Source: Pseudomonas citrullilanati
GTDB lineage: Bacteria > Pseudomonadota > Gammaproteobacteria > Pseudomonadales > Pseudomonadaceae
Reading direction: 5' to 3'
Length of the DNA stretch: 64,000 nucleotides
Assembly: GCF_030580855.1 (NCBI RefSeq)
Contig: NZ_JAUQOP010000010.1
Location: 62,001 to 126,000, forward strand
Every line of letters begins with the position of its first letter. The stretch's first letter is position 1. Under the pieces are notes generated by a model that was not told where the DNA came from, did no database searches, and saw nothing but the letters and a program-made list of their open reading frames with translations. The position numbers were made by a program, and so were the translations under genes. This document shows positions 9,232 to 17,687 of the stretch, piece after piece.

Positions 9232-11133
9232 ATGAAATGCGACCCCACCCTCTATCGCGCCGCGCCGCCATCACTTGCCGTGAAACCCCGCCTGATCCGC
9301 CATCTGTTCCTGCCGCCGTTGATCATCGCGCTGACGATCGGCCTGGGCTATCTCGGCTTCTGGATCAGCGAGCACTACGGCGTGCGTGGCCTCGCCGAGA
9401 ACGGCGAACGCCAACTGGAGCTGCACGCCCGGGCGGTGGAGAGCGAGATCAGCAAGTACACCTATCTGCCCAGCCTGCTGGAGCTTGAATCCAGTGTCTC
9501 GACGCTGCTCGATGACCCGACGCCCGAGCACCGCAAGACCGTCAACGAATACCTCGAAGGCTTGAACCGCCGCAGCCGCAGCCGGGCCATCTACGTGATG
9601 GACACGACCGGCCGGGTCATGGCCACCAGCAACTGGCGCGACGTCGACAGTTACCTGGGGGAGGACCTGTCCTTCCGCGCCTATTTCCAGAACGCCGTGC
9701 GCGGCCAGCCGGGTCGCTTCTACGGCATCGGCAGCACCAACGGCGAACCCGGCTACTACCTGGCCCACGGCCTGGAAGAACAGGGCAAGATCATCGGCGT
9801 CGCCGTGGTCAAGGTGCGCCTCGAAGCCATGGAGGAACGCTGGCAACGGGCACGCCTGGAAGCGTTCGTCAGCGATGAGAACGGCATCATCATCTTGTCC
9901 AGCGATCCGGCGCGGCGGCTCAAGTCGGTGCGGCCGTTGAGCGACGACACCAAGGAGCGCCTGGCCCGCAGCCTGCAGTACTACTGGTTCCCGCTGAACG
10001 AACTGGTGCCCCTGGCCCGGGAGCGCCTGGCTGAAGGTATGGAAAAACTGACCTTCCCGGCCAACACCGAGCTGGTGTCCGATGAACGCGCCATCAGCTA
10101 CTTGTCGCAGACCCGCCCACTGAGCGACACACCGTGGAACTTCACCTTGCTGACCCCGTTGGAAGACCTGCGTCGCCAGGCGATCAACCAAGGCATCCTG
10201 GTGGCGGTGGCCTTCGCCCTGGTGGCTTTCCTGCTGATCGCCTGGAACGAGCGGCGCAAGGTCATCGCCACCCGCCTCGCGGCCCGGGAAGCCTTGCAGG
10301 AAGCCAACAGCCAGCTGGAACGTCGGATTACCGAACGCACCACCGACCTGCGGGCCAGCAACGAGCGGCTCAAGAGCCAGATCCGCGAGCGCCGGCAGGC
10401 CGAAGAGACCCTGCGCCGGGCCCAGGACGAACTGGTGCAGGCCGGCAAGCTGGCGGCCATCGGCCAGATGTCCACCAGCATCGCCCATGAGCTCAACCAG
10501 CCGCTGGCGGCGCTGCGCACCTTGTCCGGCAATACCGTGCGCTTCCTCGAACGCGGCCAACTGGACATCGCCAGCACCAACCTCAAGACCATCAACGAAT
10601 TGATCGACCGCATGGGCCGCATCACCGCCAGCCTGCGCGCCTTTGCCCGACGGGGCGACGACCAGGGCCGGGCAAGCCTGGGCAAGGCCGTCGAGGCCGC
10701 GCTGCAATTGCTCGCCGGGCGCCTGGAACACCTGAACATCCAGATCCACGACGGGTTCACCGATGTCCAGTTGCAGATCGACCAGACGCGCCTGGAGCAG
10801 ATCCTGGTGAACCTGGTCGGCAACGCCCTGGACGCCATGCAGGGCCAGCCCGATCCGCAGCTGTGGCTCGACGGCGAAACCAGCCACGGCAAGTACCGCC
10901 TGCGGGTGCGGGACAACGGCCACGGCATCGACCCGCAAGCCCGCAAGCATTTGTTCGAACCGTTCTTCACCACCAAGCCCGGCGAACAGGGCCTGGGCCT
11001 GGGCCTGACGCTCTCGGCAAGCCTGGCCGCCGCCGCGGGCGGGCACCTGGGCGTTGAATTCCCGGTCGAGCGTGGCACCACCTTCGTCCTCAGTTTACCG
11101 TTGGTAAGCCTTCCTCCAGCCGAGCAGCCATGA
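9232..11133 (+). CDS. aauS: Sensor histidine kinase of the acidic amino acid system (DctB-like)
   Basis: Membrane sensor kinase thought to detect glutamate/glutamine-type signals and phosphorylate AauR. From the chosen ATG (AAGG Shine-Dalgarno; a GTG lies one codon earlier) it has 633 residues. One span lies at about 22-42, then a periplasmic PDC/Cache-like sensor, then a second span at about 320-340. A coiled coil (EANSQLERRITERTTDLRASNERLKSQIRERRQAEE) follows. The kinase core has H-box STSIAHELNQPLAAL, N-box ILVNLVGNALDAM and G-boxes DNGHGID and GLGLGLTLSASLA. The stop overlaps aauR in ATGA. Naming rests on the neighbouring aat genes and the AauR-type sites. Confidence 0.88.
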   Translation: MKCDPTLYRAAPPSLAVKPRLIRHLFLPPLIIALTIGLGYLGFWISEHYGVRGLAENGERQLELHARAVESEISKYTYLPSLLELESSVSTLLDDPTPEHRKTVNEYLEGLNRRSRSRAIYVMDTTGRVMATSNWRDVDSYLGEDLSFRAYFQNAVRGQPGRFYGIGSTNGEPGYYLAHGLEEQGKIIGVAVVKVRLEAMEERWQRARLEAFVSDENGIIILSSDPARRLKSVRPLSDDTKERLARSLQYYWFPLNELVPLARERLAEGMEKLTFPANTELVSDERAISYLSQTRPLSDTPWNFTLLTPLEDLRRQAINQGILVAVAFALVAFLLIAWNERRKVIATRLAAREALQEANSQLERRITERTTDLRASNERLKSQIRERRQAEETLRRAQDELVQAGKLAAIGQMSTSIAHELNQPLAALRTLSGNTVRFLERGQLDIASTNLKTINELIDRMGRITASLRAFARRGDDQGRASLGKAVEAALQLLAGRLEHLNIQIHDGFTDVQLQIDQTRLEQILVNLVGNALDAMQGQPDPQLWLDGETSHGKYRLRVRDNGHGIDPQARKHLFEPFFTTKPGEQGLGLGLTLSASLAAAAGGHLGVEFPVERGTTFVLSLPLVSLPPAEQP

Positions 11134-12458
11134 ACAACGACCTGAGCGTACTGATCGTCGAAGACGACCCCCACGTCCTGCTGGGTTGCCAGCAGGCCCT
11201 GAGCCTGGAAGACATCCCGTGCATCGGCGTGGGCAGCGCCGAAGAAGCCCTGGAGCGGGTGGGCGATGACTTTGCCGGCATCGTCATCAGCGACATTCGC
11301 CTGCCGGGCATCGATGGCCTGGAACTGCTGACCCGCCTCAAGGCCCGGGACAGCCGCCTGCCCGTGGTGCTGATCACTGGCCACGGCGACATTTCCATGG
11401 CCGTTGGCGCGATGCAAAAAGGCGCCTATGACTTCATGGAGAAGCCCTTCTCCCCCGAACGCCTGGTGGACGTCGCCCGCCGCGCCCTGGAACAGCGCAG
11501 CCTGGCCCGCGAAGTGTCCTCGCTACGTCGGCAACTGGCCGAACGCGACTCCCTGGAAGGCCGCATCATCGGCCGCTCGCCAGCCATGCAGCACCTGCGC
11601 GCACTGATCGCCAATGTCGCCGACACCTCGGCCAACGTGCTGATCGAAGGCGAGACCGGCACCGGCAAGGAACTGGTCGCCCGCTGCCTGCATGACTTCA
11701 GCCGACGCCACGACAAGCAGTTCGTCGCGCTCAACTGCGGCGGCCTGCCGGAGAACCTGTTCGAGAGCGAGATTTTCGGCCACGAAGCCAATGCCTTCAC
11801 CGGCGCCGGCAAGCGCCGGATCGGCAAGATCGAGCACGCCGACGGCGGTACGCTGTTTCTCGATGAAGTGGAAAGCATGCCCCTGCCCCTGCAAATCAAG
11901 CTGCTGCGGGTGTTGCAGGAGCGCACCCTCGAACGCCTGGGCTCGAACCAGAGCGTGGCGGTGGACTGCCGGGTGATTGCCGCGACCAAGTCCGACCTGG
12001 ACGAAATGGGCCGCGCCGGCCAGTTCCGCAGCGACTTGTATTACCGTCTCAACGTGGTGACGCTGGAACTGCCGCCCCTGCGCGAGCGACGCGAGGACAT
12101 CCTGCAATTGTTCGAACATTTCCTCCAGCAGTCGTCCCTGCGTTTCGACCGCACGGTACCGGCGCTGGACAACCAGACGCTGTCGAACCTGATGAGCCAT
12201 GACTGGCCGGGCAATGTGCGCGAGCTGCGCAACGTCGCCGAGCGCTACGCCCTTGGTTTGCCCGCCTTCAAGAAATCCGGCGCCAGCAGCGGCGGCCAGG
12301 GCCTGGCCTTCGCCGAAGCGGTGGAAGCCTTCGAACGCAACCTGCTGGCGGACGCCCTGCAGCGCAGCGGTGGCAACCTGACCCAGGCCAGCCAGGAACT
12401 GGGCATGGCCAAGACCACCCTGTTCGACAAAGTCAAAAAGTACGGCCTGAGCCATTAA
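11130..12458 (+). CDS. aauR: Sigma-54-dependent response regulator
   Basis: NtrC/DctD-type activator that should bind the TTCGG-N4-CCGAA sites before aatJ and open the sigma-54 promoter. It has 442 residues. The receiver domain (1-120) shows the acidic pair EDD, the phosphoacceptor in VISDIRLPG, LITGHG and the lysine in MEKPF. The AAA+ domain (about 145-375) has Walker A GETGTGKE and Walker B GTLFLDEVE. The C-terminal Fis-type helix-turn-helix reads GGNLTQASQELGMAKTTLFDKVKKYGL. The sigma-54 contact loop, usually GAFTGA, reads NAFTGA here. It overlaps aauS by 4 bases. Confidence 0.9.
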   Translation: MNNDLSVLIVEDDPHVLLGCQQALSLEDIPCIGVGSAEEALERVGDDFAGIVISDIRLPGIDGLELLTRLKARDSRLPVVLITGHGDISMAVGAMQKGAYDFMEKPFSPERLVDVARRALEQRSLAREVSSLRRQLAERDSLEGRIIGRSPAMQHLRALIANVADTSANVLIEGETGTGKELVARCLHDFSRRHDKQFVALNCGGLPENLFESEIFGHEANAFTGAGKRRIGKIEHADGGTLFLDEVESMPLPLQIKLLRVLQERTLERLGSNQSVAVDCRVIAATKSDLDEMGRAGQFRSDLYYRLNVVTLELPPLRERREDILQLFEHFLQQSSLRFDRTVPALDNQTLSNLMSHDWPGNVRELRNVAERYALGLPAFKKSGASSGGQGLAFAEAVEAFERNLLADALQRSGGNLTQASQELGMAKTTLFDKVKKYGLSH

Positions 12459-12476
12459 CAACCGGGGCAAAAACCT

Positions 12477-12815
12477 GTGGATCTGATTTTCAAGGCGGCG
12501 CTGGGGGCCGCCGTGGTGGTGATCCTGGCGATGCTGGCCAAGACGCGCAACTACTACATCGCCGGGCTGGTGCCGCTGTTTCCCACCTTTGCCCTGATCG
12601 CCCACTACATCGTCGGCAAGGGCCGCTCGGTGGACGACCTGAAGACCACCATCGTGTTCGGCATGTGGTCGATCATTCCGTATTTCGTCTATCTCGCGAC
12701 GCTGTACGTGATGATCGACCGGATGCGCCTCGAAGCCTCATTGGCGGTGGCAGCCGTCGCCTGGCTGATGGCCGCGACGGTGCTGGTCAGTGCCTGGGTG
12801 AGAATCCACGGCTGA
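12477..12815 (+). CDS. GlpM-like membrane protein
   Basis: Small integral membrane protein of 112 residues, similar to GlpM, described near glp genes in P. aeruginosa and linked to alginate there. Four hydrophobic segments are visible: about 3-22, 27-45, 60-82 and 88-107. The start is GTG, 18 bases after aauR, with only a weak GGGG Shine-Dalgarno, so it may be read through from the aau genes. The biochemical role is not established. Confidence 0.75.
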   Translation: MDLIFKAALGAAVVVILAMLAKTRNYYIAGLVPLFPTFALIAHYIVGKGRSVDDLKTTIVFGMWSIIPYFVYLATLYVMIDRMRLEASLAVAAVAWLMAATVLVSAWVRIHG

Positions 12816-12836
12816 TCAGAGGCGCGCAAGCACGGC

Positions 12837-13451
12837 TCAGTAGCCGACGGTAAACCGGGTCCGCGAAAACCGAGGGGTCTGGACCTCATCGATCATCGCA
12901 ATGGCATAGTCGGCGAAACTGATCCAACTGCGCCCGGCCTCGTCGAACAGCAGGTGATCCTTGCCAACCCGGAACTGGCCGGTGCGCTCGGTTTCGACGA
13001 ACTCCGCCGACGGCGAGAGGAAGGTCCAGTCCAGGTCCTGTTCCTTGCGCAGCACGTCCAGGAACAAGGCGCCGGCGCTGGCTTCGGCCAGGTATTCCGC
13101 CGGGAAGCCGTCGCTGTCGATCACCCGGGTGTTGTCCGGCAGCAGCAACGAACCGGCCCCGCCCACCACCAGCAAGCGCTTGACCCCGGCGGCTTTCAGC
13201 GGCGCGATGATCTTGTCGGCTGGTACGCTGGCAAAGTGCGCGGCACTGATCACCGCATCGTGACCGGCGACAGCGGCGGTCAATGCTTCGCTGTCCAGGA
13301 CGTCCAATGGTTGGCTGACCACGCCGGGGCGGTCGCCGATGCTTGCGGTGTTGCGGGCAATGGCCGTCACGCTGTGGCCGCGACGCAGGGCTTCTTCCAG
13401 CAGTTGGCTGCCGGCACGACCGGTGGCGCCGATGATTGCGATCTTGCTCAT
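12837..13451 (-). CDS. NAD(P)-binding Rossmann-fold protein (NmrA/YwnB-like)
   Basis: Atypical short-chain dehydrogenase/reductase of 204 residues. The N-terminal dinucleotide motif IGATGRAGSQLLEEALRRGH and the basic residues after strand 2 (AIARN) suggest NADPH use. The downstream VISAAHF and LLVVGGAGSLL strands fit a compact NAD(P)H-dependent reductase or redox sensor. It has no active-site YxxxK motif that I can point to. It is convergent with the GlpM-like gene and a single-gene unit. The substrate is unknown. Confidence 0.8.
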   Translation of the reverse strand: MSKIAIIGATGRAGSQLLEEALRRGHSVTAIARNTASIGDRPGVVSQPLDVLDSEALTAAVAGHDAVISAAHFASVPADKIIAPLKAAGVKRLLVVGGAGSLLLPDNTRVIDSDGFPAEYLAEASAGALFLDVLRKEQDLDWTFLSPSAEFVETERTGQFRVGKDHLLFDEAGRSWISFADYAIAMIDEVQTPRFSRTRFTVGY

Positions 13452-13493
13452 GGTGTTCTCCAGTAACTCAGGATGGTTGAAAAGACCTGCTTT

Positions 13494-13622
13494 TTGTGGC
13501 GAGGGGATTTATCCCCGCTGGACTGCGAAGCAGTCCCACGACTTATCAATCGCTGCAATGTGACAGTCAGGACGCAGGGGGTTGCTGCGCAACCCAGCGG
13601 GGATAAATCCCCTCGCCACAAC
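13494..13622. repeat. REP pair, family B
   Basis: Arms TTGTGGCGAGGGGATTTATC and GATAAATCCCCTCGCCACAA are perfect inverse copies extended by CCCGCTGG/CCAGCGGG. About 70 bases separate them, containing a second short dyad around the GGGGGTTGCTGCGCAACCC region. The family differs in sequence from family A. Confidence 0.92.
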
Positions 13623-13646
13623 GGTGCTCCGATCAACGATCGGTAT

Positions 13647-14525
13647 TCACCACTTCATCTCGCCCTTGGCGACCTTGGCACTCAGTTCCAGGGAGCTGTC
13701 TTCACCCAGGTTCGGGTAGCGTTGCTTCATGACGGCGATCAGCGCGGCGGAATCCTTGGCCTTGGCGGTTTCTTCATCGAAGGCCTTGATATAGCCAGCG
13801 GTGAATGTCACCGGGGCCAGGGACCGGGCGCTTTCACCCAGGTAGTGGCCTGGAATCACGGTGTCCGGATGCAGCTTTTCAATACCGGCGAGGGTCGCCA
13901 GCCAGTCCTTGTGGGACTGCGGCGTCTGGGTGTCAGCCATCCACACATGAATGTTCTCGGCCACCACCACGCCCCCGATCACCGCCTTGATCGACGGAAT
14001 CCACACGAAACTGCGCGCCGGCTGCGGGCCGTCCAGGCCGACGACCTGCAAACGCTTGCCCTCCAGGGTCAGGCTGTCGCCCTTGAGCACCTGGGGCACG
14101 ATGGCAGTGTCCGGCGCATCGGCCTTGAGGATCGGCCCCCAATGCTTCAGCTTGCCGTCGACCGTGTGCTTGATGTGTTCGACGGTCGGCGCGGAGGCCA
14201 GCACCTTGGCCTCGGGAAAAGCGGCGGTCAGGGTGGGCAAACCAAAATAGTAGTCGGGATCGCCGTGGCTGATATAAATCGTGGTCAGTCGTTTTCCGCT
14301 GGCGCGAATTTTTTCCACGACCTGTTCGGCCTGGGACTTGCCGAACTGGGCGTCGACCAGGATGGCTTCGTGCTCGCCGCTGACCAGCACCGAGGTCACC
14401 GGGAAAATCGCCGCCGCGCCAGGGTTGTAGACATCCAGCGTCAGGTCGGCTGCCCAGCCGTGGGCCGCGAACGCCAGGGAGGCGGCCGCCAGCAACAGGC
14501 GCTTGAGGGGGGTGAAGGGGGTCAT
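13647..14525 (-). CDS. Secreted metallo-beta-lactamase-fold protein with altered metal motif
   Basis: The protein has 292 residues with a Sec signal peptide (about 1-25, ...AAHGWA-AD). The rest follows the MBL hydrolase fold: SVLVSGEHEAILVDAQFG near the start, ISHGDPDYYFGL at the usual metal-motif position, and VIPGHY later. The canonical HxHxDH is replaced by H-G-D-P-D-Y, so the first zinc site is incomplete. I recall annotated homologues with the same substitution, which would make it a subfamily trait. It is divergent from the LysR gene 112 bases away, which probably controls it. The substrate is unknown. Confidence 0.8.
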   Translation of the reverse strand: MTPFTPLKRLLLAAASLAFAAHGWAADLTLDVYNPGAAAIFPVTSVLVSGEHEAILVDAQFGKSQAEQVVEKIRASGKRLTTIYISHGDPDYYFGLPTLTAAFPEAKVLASAPTVEHIKHTVDGKLKHWGPILKADAPDTAIVPQVLKGDSLTLEGKRLQVVGLDGPQPARSFVWIPSIKAVIGGVVVAENIHVWMADTQTPQSHKDWLATLAGIEKLHPDTVIPGHYLGESARSLAPVTFTAGYIKAFDEETAKAKDSAALIAVMKQRYPNLGEDSSLELSAKVAKGEMKW

Positions 14526-14637
14526 GCTGTGCTCCGTTGTCCAAATGCCCGTAGGGATGGAGAAGGAGCTTAGTGACCAGACTCGTTCTAAAAAATGCGA
14601 TGATCAGACATAGTTTGTTTCTGAAACCGGGCAAATC

Positions 14638-15543
14638 ATGGATCGTCTCCAAGCAATGCAAGTGTTCGTCACGGTGGTGGACCTGGGCAGCCAGTCGGCG
14701 GCGGCAGAGCACCTGGACCTGTCGCGACCGGTGGTATCGCGATACCTGGCGGAACTGGAGAACTGGGTCGGCGCCCGGCTGATGCACCGCACCACCCGCA
14801 GGCTGAGCCTGACCGCCGCCGGCACGGAAATCCTGCCGCGCTGCCGGCAGATGCTGGACCTGTCCGGCGACCTGCAAGCGGCCGTCAGCAAGCCGGACGA
14901 CGCGCCCCGGGGCCAACTGCGCATCAGCACCAGCACCTCCTTCGGCCAGGCCCAGCTGACGCGTGCCATGGCCGAATACGTCAAGCGTTACCCCGGGGTG
15001 AGCGTGGACCTGCAGATGCTCGATCGCACCGTGAACCTGGTGGACGAGCGCATCGACCTGGCGATCCGCATGAGCAACGACCTGGACCCGAACCTGATCG
15101 CCCGCCGCCTCACGGTGTGCCGCTCGGTGATCTGCGCCTCGCCCGATTACTTGAAAGAGCACCCGGCACCGCAGCGGGTCGAGGACCTGAGCCAGCACAA
15201 CTGCCTGACGCACGCCTACGTGGGCAAGAGCCTCTGGCACTTCGAACAGGACGGCGAGCCGGTCTCGGTGCCGGTGCAAGGCAATATCAGCAGCAACGAG
15301 GCCACCACCCTCCTGCAAGCGGCCATGGCAGGCGCCGGCGTGGCCATGCTGCCCAGCTACCAGGCTGGCGCCCATATCAAGCGCGGTGAACTGGTGCGCC
15401 TGGTGCCCCACGCCGAACCGCGCCGGATGAACATGTACGCCGTGTATGCCTCACGCAAGCACATGCCGTCGGCGCTACGCAGCCTGCTGGATTTCCTGGT
15501 GGTGACGTTTCCCGAGACGCCTGAGTGGGATGTGGGGTTGTAG
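14638..15543 (+). CDS. LysR-family transcriptional regulator
   Basis: Regulator of 301 residues. The N-terminal winged helix-turn-helix (about 1-60: MDRLQAMQVFVTVVDLGSQS...LDLSRPVVSRYLAELE) is followed by a periplasmic-binding-protein-like effector domain (about 90-290). It is transcribed away from the secreted MBL-fold gene, the classic arrangement for a LysR protein and its target. The 112-base gap 14526-14637 holds the divergent promoters; I could not identify a clear T-N11-A box. The effector is unknown. Confidence 0.9.
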   Translation: MDRLQAMQVFVTVVDLGSQSAAAEHLDLSRPVVSRYLAELENWVGARLMHRTTRRLSLTAAGTEILPRCRQMLDLSGDLQAAVSKPDDAPRGQLRISTSTSFGQAQLTRAMAEYVKRYPGVSVDLQMLDRTVNLVDERIDLAIRMSNDLDPNLIARRLTVCRSVICASPDYLKEHPAPQRVEDLSQHNCLTHAYVGKSLWHFEQDGEPVSVPVQGNISSNEATTLLQAAMAGAGVAMLPSYQAGAHIKRGELVRLVPHAEPRRMNMYAVYASRKHMPSALRSLLDFLVVTFPETPEWDVGL

Positions 15544-15562
15544 CTGCCGCCTGGGGAACCTC

Positions 15563-15650
15563 TGTGGGAGCGAGCTTGCTCGCGATAGCGGTGTGTCAGT
15601 CAATAAAGGGTGGCTGACACTCCGCCATCGCGAGCAAGCTCGCTCCCACA
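15563..15650. repeat. REP pair, family A
   Basis: Inverted arms TGTGGGAGCGAGCTTGCTCG and CGAGCAAGCTCGCTCCCACA flank about 40 bases that contain a nested dyad (GTGTCAG...CTGACAC). It lies between the LysR gene and gcsR. Confidence 0.92.
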
Positions 15651-15751
15651 CGGGGTCACCGTCGCTCTCAAGTATTGCGCCAGGATTTCACCAACCGCCC
15701 GCCCCGAGGCATACTGGCCACCCTTCTTGCGCCAGAACCCAGAACCGCTCC

Positions 15752-17260
15752 ATGCGTATCCACGTCAGTTTCATCGACCGCGTCGGCATCACCCAGGAAG
15801 TCCTGGCCTTGCTCGGTGGGCGCAACCTCAACCTGGATGCCGTGGAGATGGTGCCGCCCAACGTCTACATCGACGCCCCGACCCTCAGCCCGCAAGTGCT
15901 GGATGAGTTGCGCGAGGCCTTGTTCAGCGTACGGGGTGTGCAAACGGTGACGGTGGTGGACATCCTGCCAGGCCAACGCCGGCACTTGCAGCTCGACGCC
16001 CTGCTGGCGGCCATGACCGACCCGGTGCTGGCCCTGGACAGCGCCGGCAATGTGTTGCTGGCCAACCCCGCGCTGATTGCCTTGTACGGCCGGGAGCCGG
16101 CCGGGGAAAGCGTGGCGGGGCTGTTCGGTGACGAGGCGCTGCTGGGCGCCCTGCTGGAGAACGGCTTTCGCCTGCCGCTGCGGGAAATCACCCTCAATGG
16201 CCAGACCTTGCTGCTGGACGCCACGCCCATCACGGACGCTGGCGCCCTGCTGACACTCTATCCACCGAACCGCATCGGCGAACGCCTGTCGGCCCTGCAC
16301 CACGATCACGCCGAAGGCTTCGACGCGCTGCTCGGCGACTCCCCCGCGATCCGCACCCTCAAGGCCCGGGCCCAACGGGTCGCGGCGTTGGATGCGCCGT
16401 TGCTGATCCAGGGCGAGACCGGCACCGGCAAGGAACTGGTGGCCCGTGCCTGCCACGCCATCAGCGCCCGTCACAGCGCGCCGTTCCTGGCCCTGAACTG
16501 CGCCGCGTTGCCGGAGAACCTGGCCGAAAGCGAACTGTTCGGCTATGCCCCCGGCGCCTTCACGGGTGCGCAACGGGGCGGCAAGCCGGGGCTCATGGAG
16601 TTGGCGAACCAGGGCACGGTGTTTCTCGATGAAATTGGCGAGATGTCGCCGTACCTGCAAGCCAAGCTGCTGCGGTTCCTGAACGACGGCAGCTTCCGCC
16701 GGGTGGGCGGCGATCGGGAAATCAAGGTCAACGTGCGGATCCTCAGCGCCACGCACCGCAACCTGGAGAAAATGGTCAGCGAAGGCTCGTTCCGCGAAGA
16801 CCTGTTCTATCGCCTCAACGTGCTCAACGTCGAGGTCCCGCCGCTGCGCGAGCGCGGCCAGGACATCCTGCTGCTGGCGCGCTACTTCATGCAGCAGGCC
16901 TGCGCCCAGATCCAGCGCCCGGTCTGCCGCCTCGCCCCCGGCACCTACCCGGCGTTGCTGGGCAATCGCTGGCCGGGCAATGTGCGGCAACTGCAGAACG
17001 TGATCTTCCGCGCCGCCGCCATCTGCGAAAGCAGCCTGGTGGACATCGGCGACCTGGACATCGCCGGCACCTCCGTCGCGCGCCAGGGCGACGTGGAGGT
17101 CGAAAGCCTGGAACAGGCCGTGGAAGCCTTCGAGAAGCACCTGCTCGAAAGCCTCTACGTCAACTACCCCTCGACCCGCCAGCTCGCCAGCCGCCTGCAG
17201 ACTTCCCATACCGCGATCGCCCATCGGTTGCGCAAATACGGCATTTCCGGAAAGCCATAA
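15752..17260 (+). CDS. gcsR: TyrR-like sigma-54 activator of the glycine cleavage operon
   Basis: Enhancer-binding protein expected to sense glycine and activate the gcvH-gcvP-sdaA-gcvT operon downstream, as known for GcsR of P. aeruginosa. It has 502 residues from the ATG of MRIHVSFIDRVGITQEV; longer in-frame starts would run through the upstream REP. An N-terminal ACT domain (1-75) and a PAS domain (about 80-180) precede the AAA+ module (about 200-430) with Walker A GETGTGKE, intact GAFTGA and Walker B GTVFLDEIGE. The C-terminal helix-turn-helix reads TRQLASRLQTSHTAIAHRLRKYGI. The TyrR-like layout also fits PhhR; the adjoining gcv operon and its operators favour GcsR. Confidence 0.9.
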   Translation: MRIHVSFIDRVGITQEVLALLGGRNLNLDAVEMVPPNVYIDAPTLSPQVLDELREALFSVRGVQTVTVVDILPGQRRHLQLDALLAAMTDPVLALDSAGNVLLANPALIALYGREPAGESVAGLFGDEALLGALLENGFRLPLREITLNGQTLLLDATPITDAGALLTLYPPNRIGERLSALHHDHAEGFDALLGDSPAIRTLKARAQRVAALDAPLLIQGETGTGKELVARACHAISARHSAPFLALNCAALPENLAESELFGYAPGAFTGAQRGGKPGLMELANQGTVFLDEIGEMSPYLQAKLLRFLNDGSFRRVGGDREIKVNVRILSATHRNLEKMVSEGSFREDLFYRLNVLNVEVPPLRERGQDILLLARYFMQQACAQIQRPVCRLAPGTYPALLGNRWPGNVRQLQNVIFRAAAICESSLVDIGDLDIAGTSVARQGDVEVESLEQAVEAFEKHLLESLYVNYPSTRQLASRLQTSHTAIAHRLRKYGISGKP

Positions 17261-17276
17261 ACCCGCCACAGCCCCC

Positions 17277-17365
17277 TGTGGGAGCGAGCTTGCTCGCGAT
17301 GACGGTAGCCCAGTCAGCCCCAGGTTGACTGACACACCGCTATCGCGAGCAAGCTCGCTCCCACA
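17277..17365. repeat. REP pair, family A
   Basis: Inverted TGTGGGAGCGAGCTTGCTCG arms lie immediately after gcsR, with GTCAG/CTGAC dyads in the centre. It separates the regulator from the GcsR operators of the next operon. Confidence 0.92.
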
Positions 17366-17411
17366 AGGGTTCAGTGTTGTGGTCGGAATAGCGTCAAAAA
17401 CGACCTCCACC

Positions 17412-17429
17412 TGTACTGAAAGCGCTACA
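17412..17429 (+). promoter_or_regulatory. GcsR-type site 1
   Basis: TGTACTG-AAAG-CGCTACA: 18 bases with the 7-4-7 layout of the GcsR sites known from P. aeruginosa (TGTAACG-N4-CGTTCCG as I recall). The right half is identical to those of sites 2 and 3. Confidence 0.6.
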
Positions 17430-17430
17430 G

Positions 17431-17448
17431 TGGAACGATATCGCTACA
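17431..17448 (+). promoter_or_regulatory. GcsR-type site 2
   Basis: TGGAACG-ATAT-CGCTACA, one base after site 1 (centres 19 bases apart). The left half is the reverse complement of a CGTTCCA-type half, matching the known consensus. Confidence 0.65.
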
Positions 17449-17511
17449 GACGGACGTAGACTGCGCCAGATAAGGCTTTGATCCAGCAATGATTTTATTC
17501 AGGCGCGGCGC

Positions 17512-17529
17512 TGTAGCGATTTCGCTACA
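17512..17529 (+). promoter_or_regulatory. GcsR-type site 3
   Basis: TGTAGCGATTTCGCTACA, with perfectly complementary 7-base arms around ATTT. The centre is 81 bases downstream of site 2 and about 75 bases upstream of the -24 element. Confidence 0.75.
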
Positions 17530-17593
17530 ACGCAAGGGACTCATAATCTCCTGAGCCGCCTCAAATCATTGACCCACAAGCACTTTTCAATAT

Positions 17594-17609
17594 TGGCCGC
17601 GTTCTTGCT
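17594..17609 (+). promoter_or_regulatory. Sigma-54 promoter of the gcv operon
   Basis: TGGCCGCGTTCTTGCT has GG and GC exactly 10 bases apart and a consensus TTGCT -12 half. It is 79 bases before gcvH. Together with three upstream dyads and the sigma-54 activator gene next door, it forms a complete enhancer-dependent promoter. Confidence 0.8.
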
Positions 17610-17687
17610 ATGGGTATTCCCACACGGCCGGGCCAAGCCCCGCGCCTCCTTTGCGTCCACCAGACGAATCTGGCCCCAGGAGTTTCC

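Noticed and set aside
15530..15751. Longer N-terminus for gcsR (74 extra codons)
   Set aside because: The extension translates a REP element; the ACT domain begins at the internal ATG 15752.
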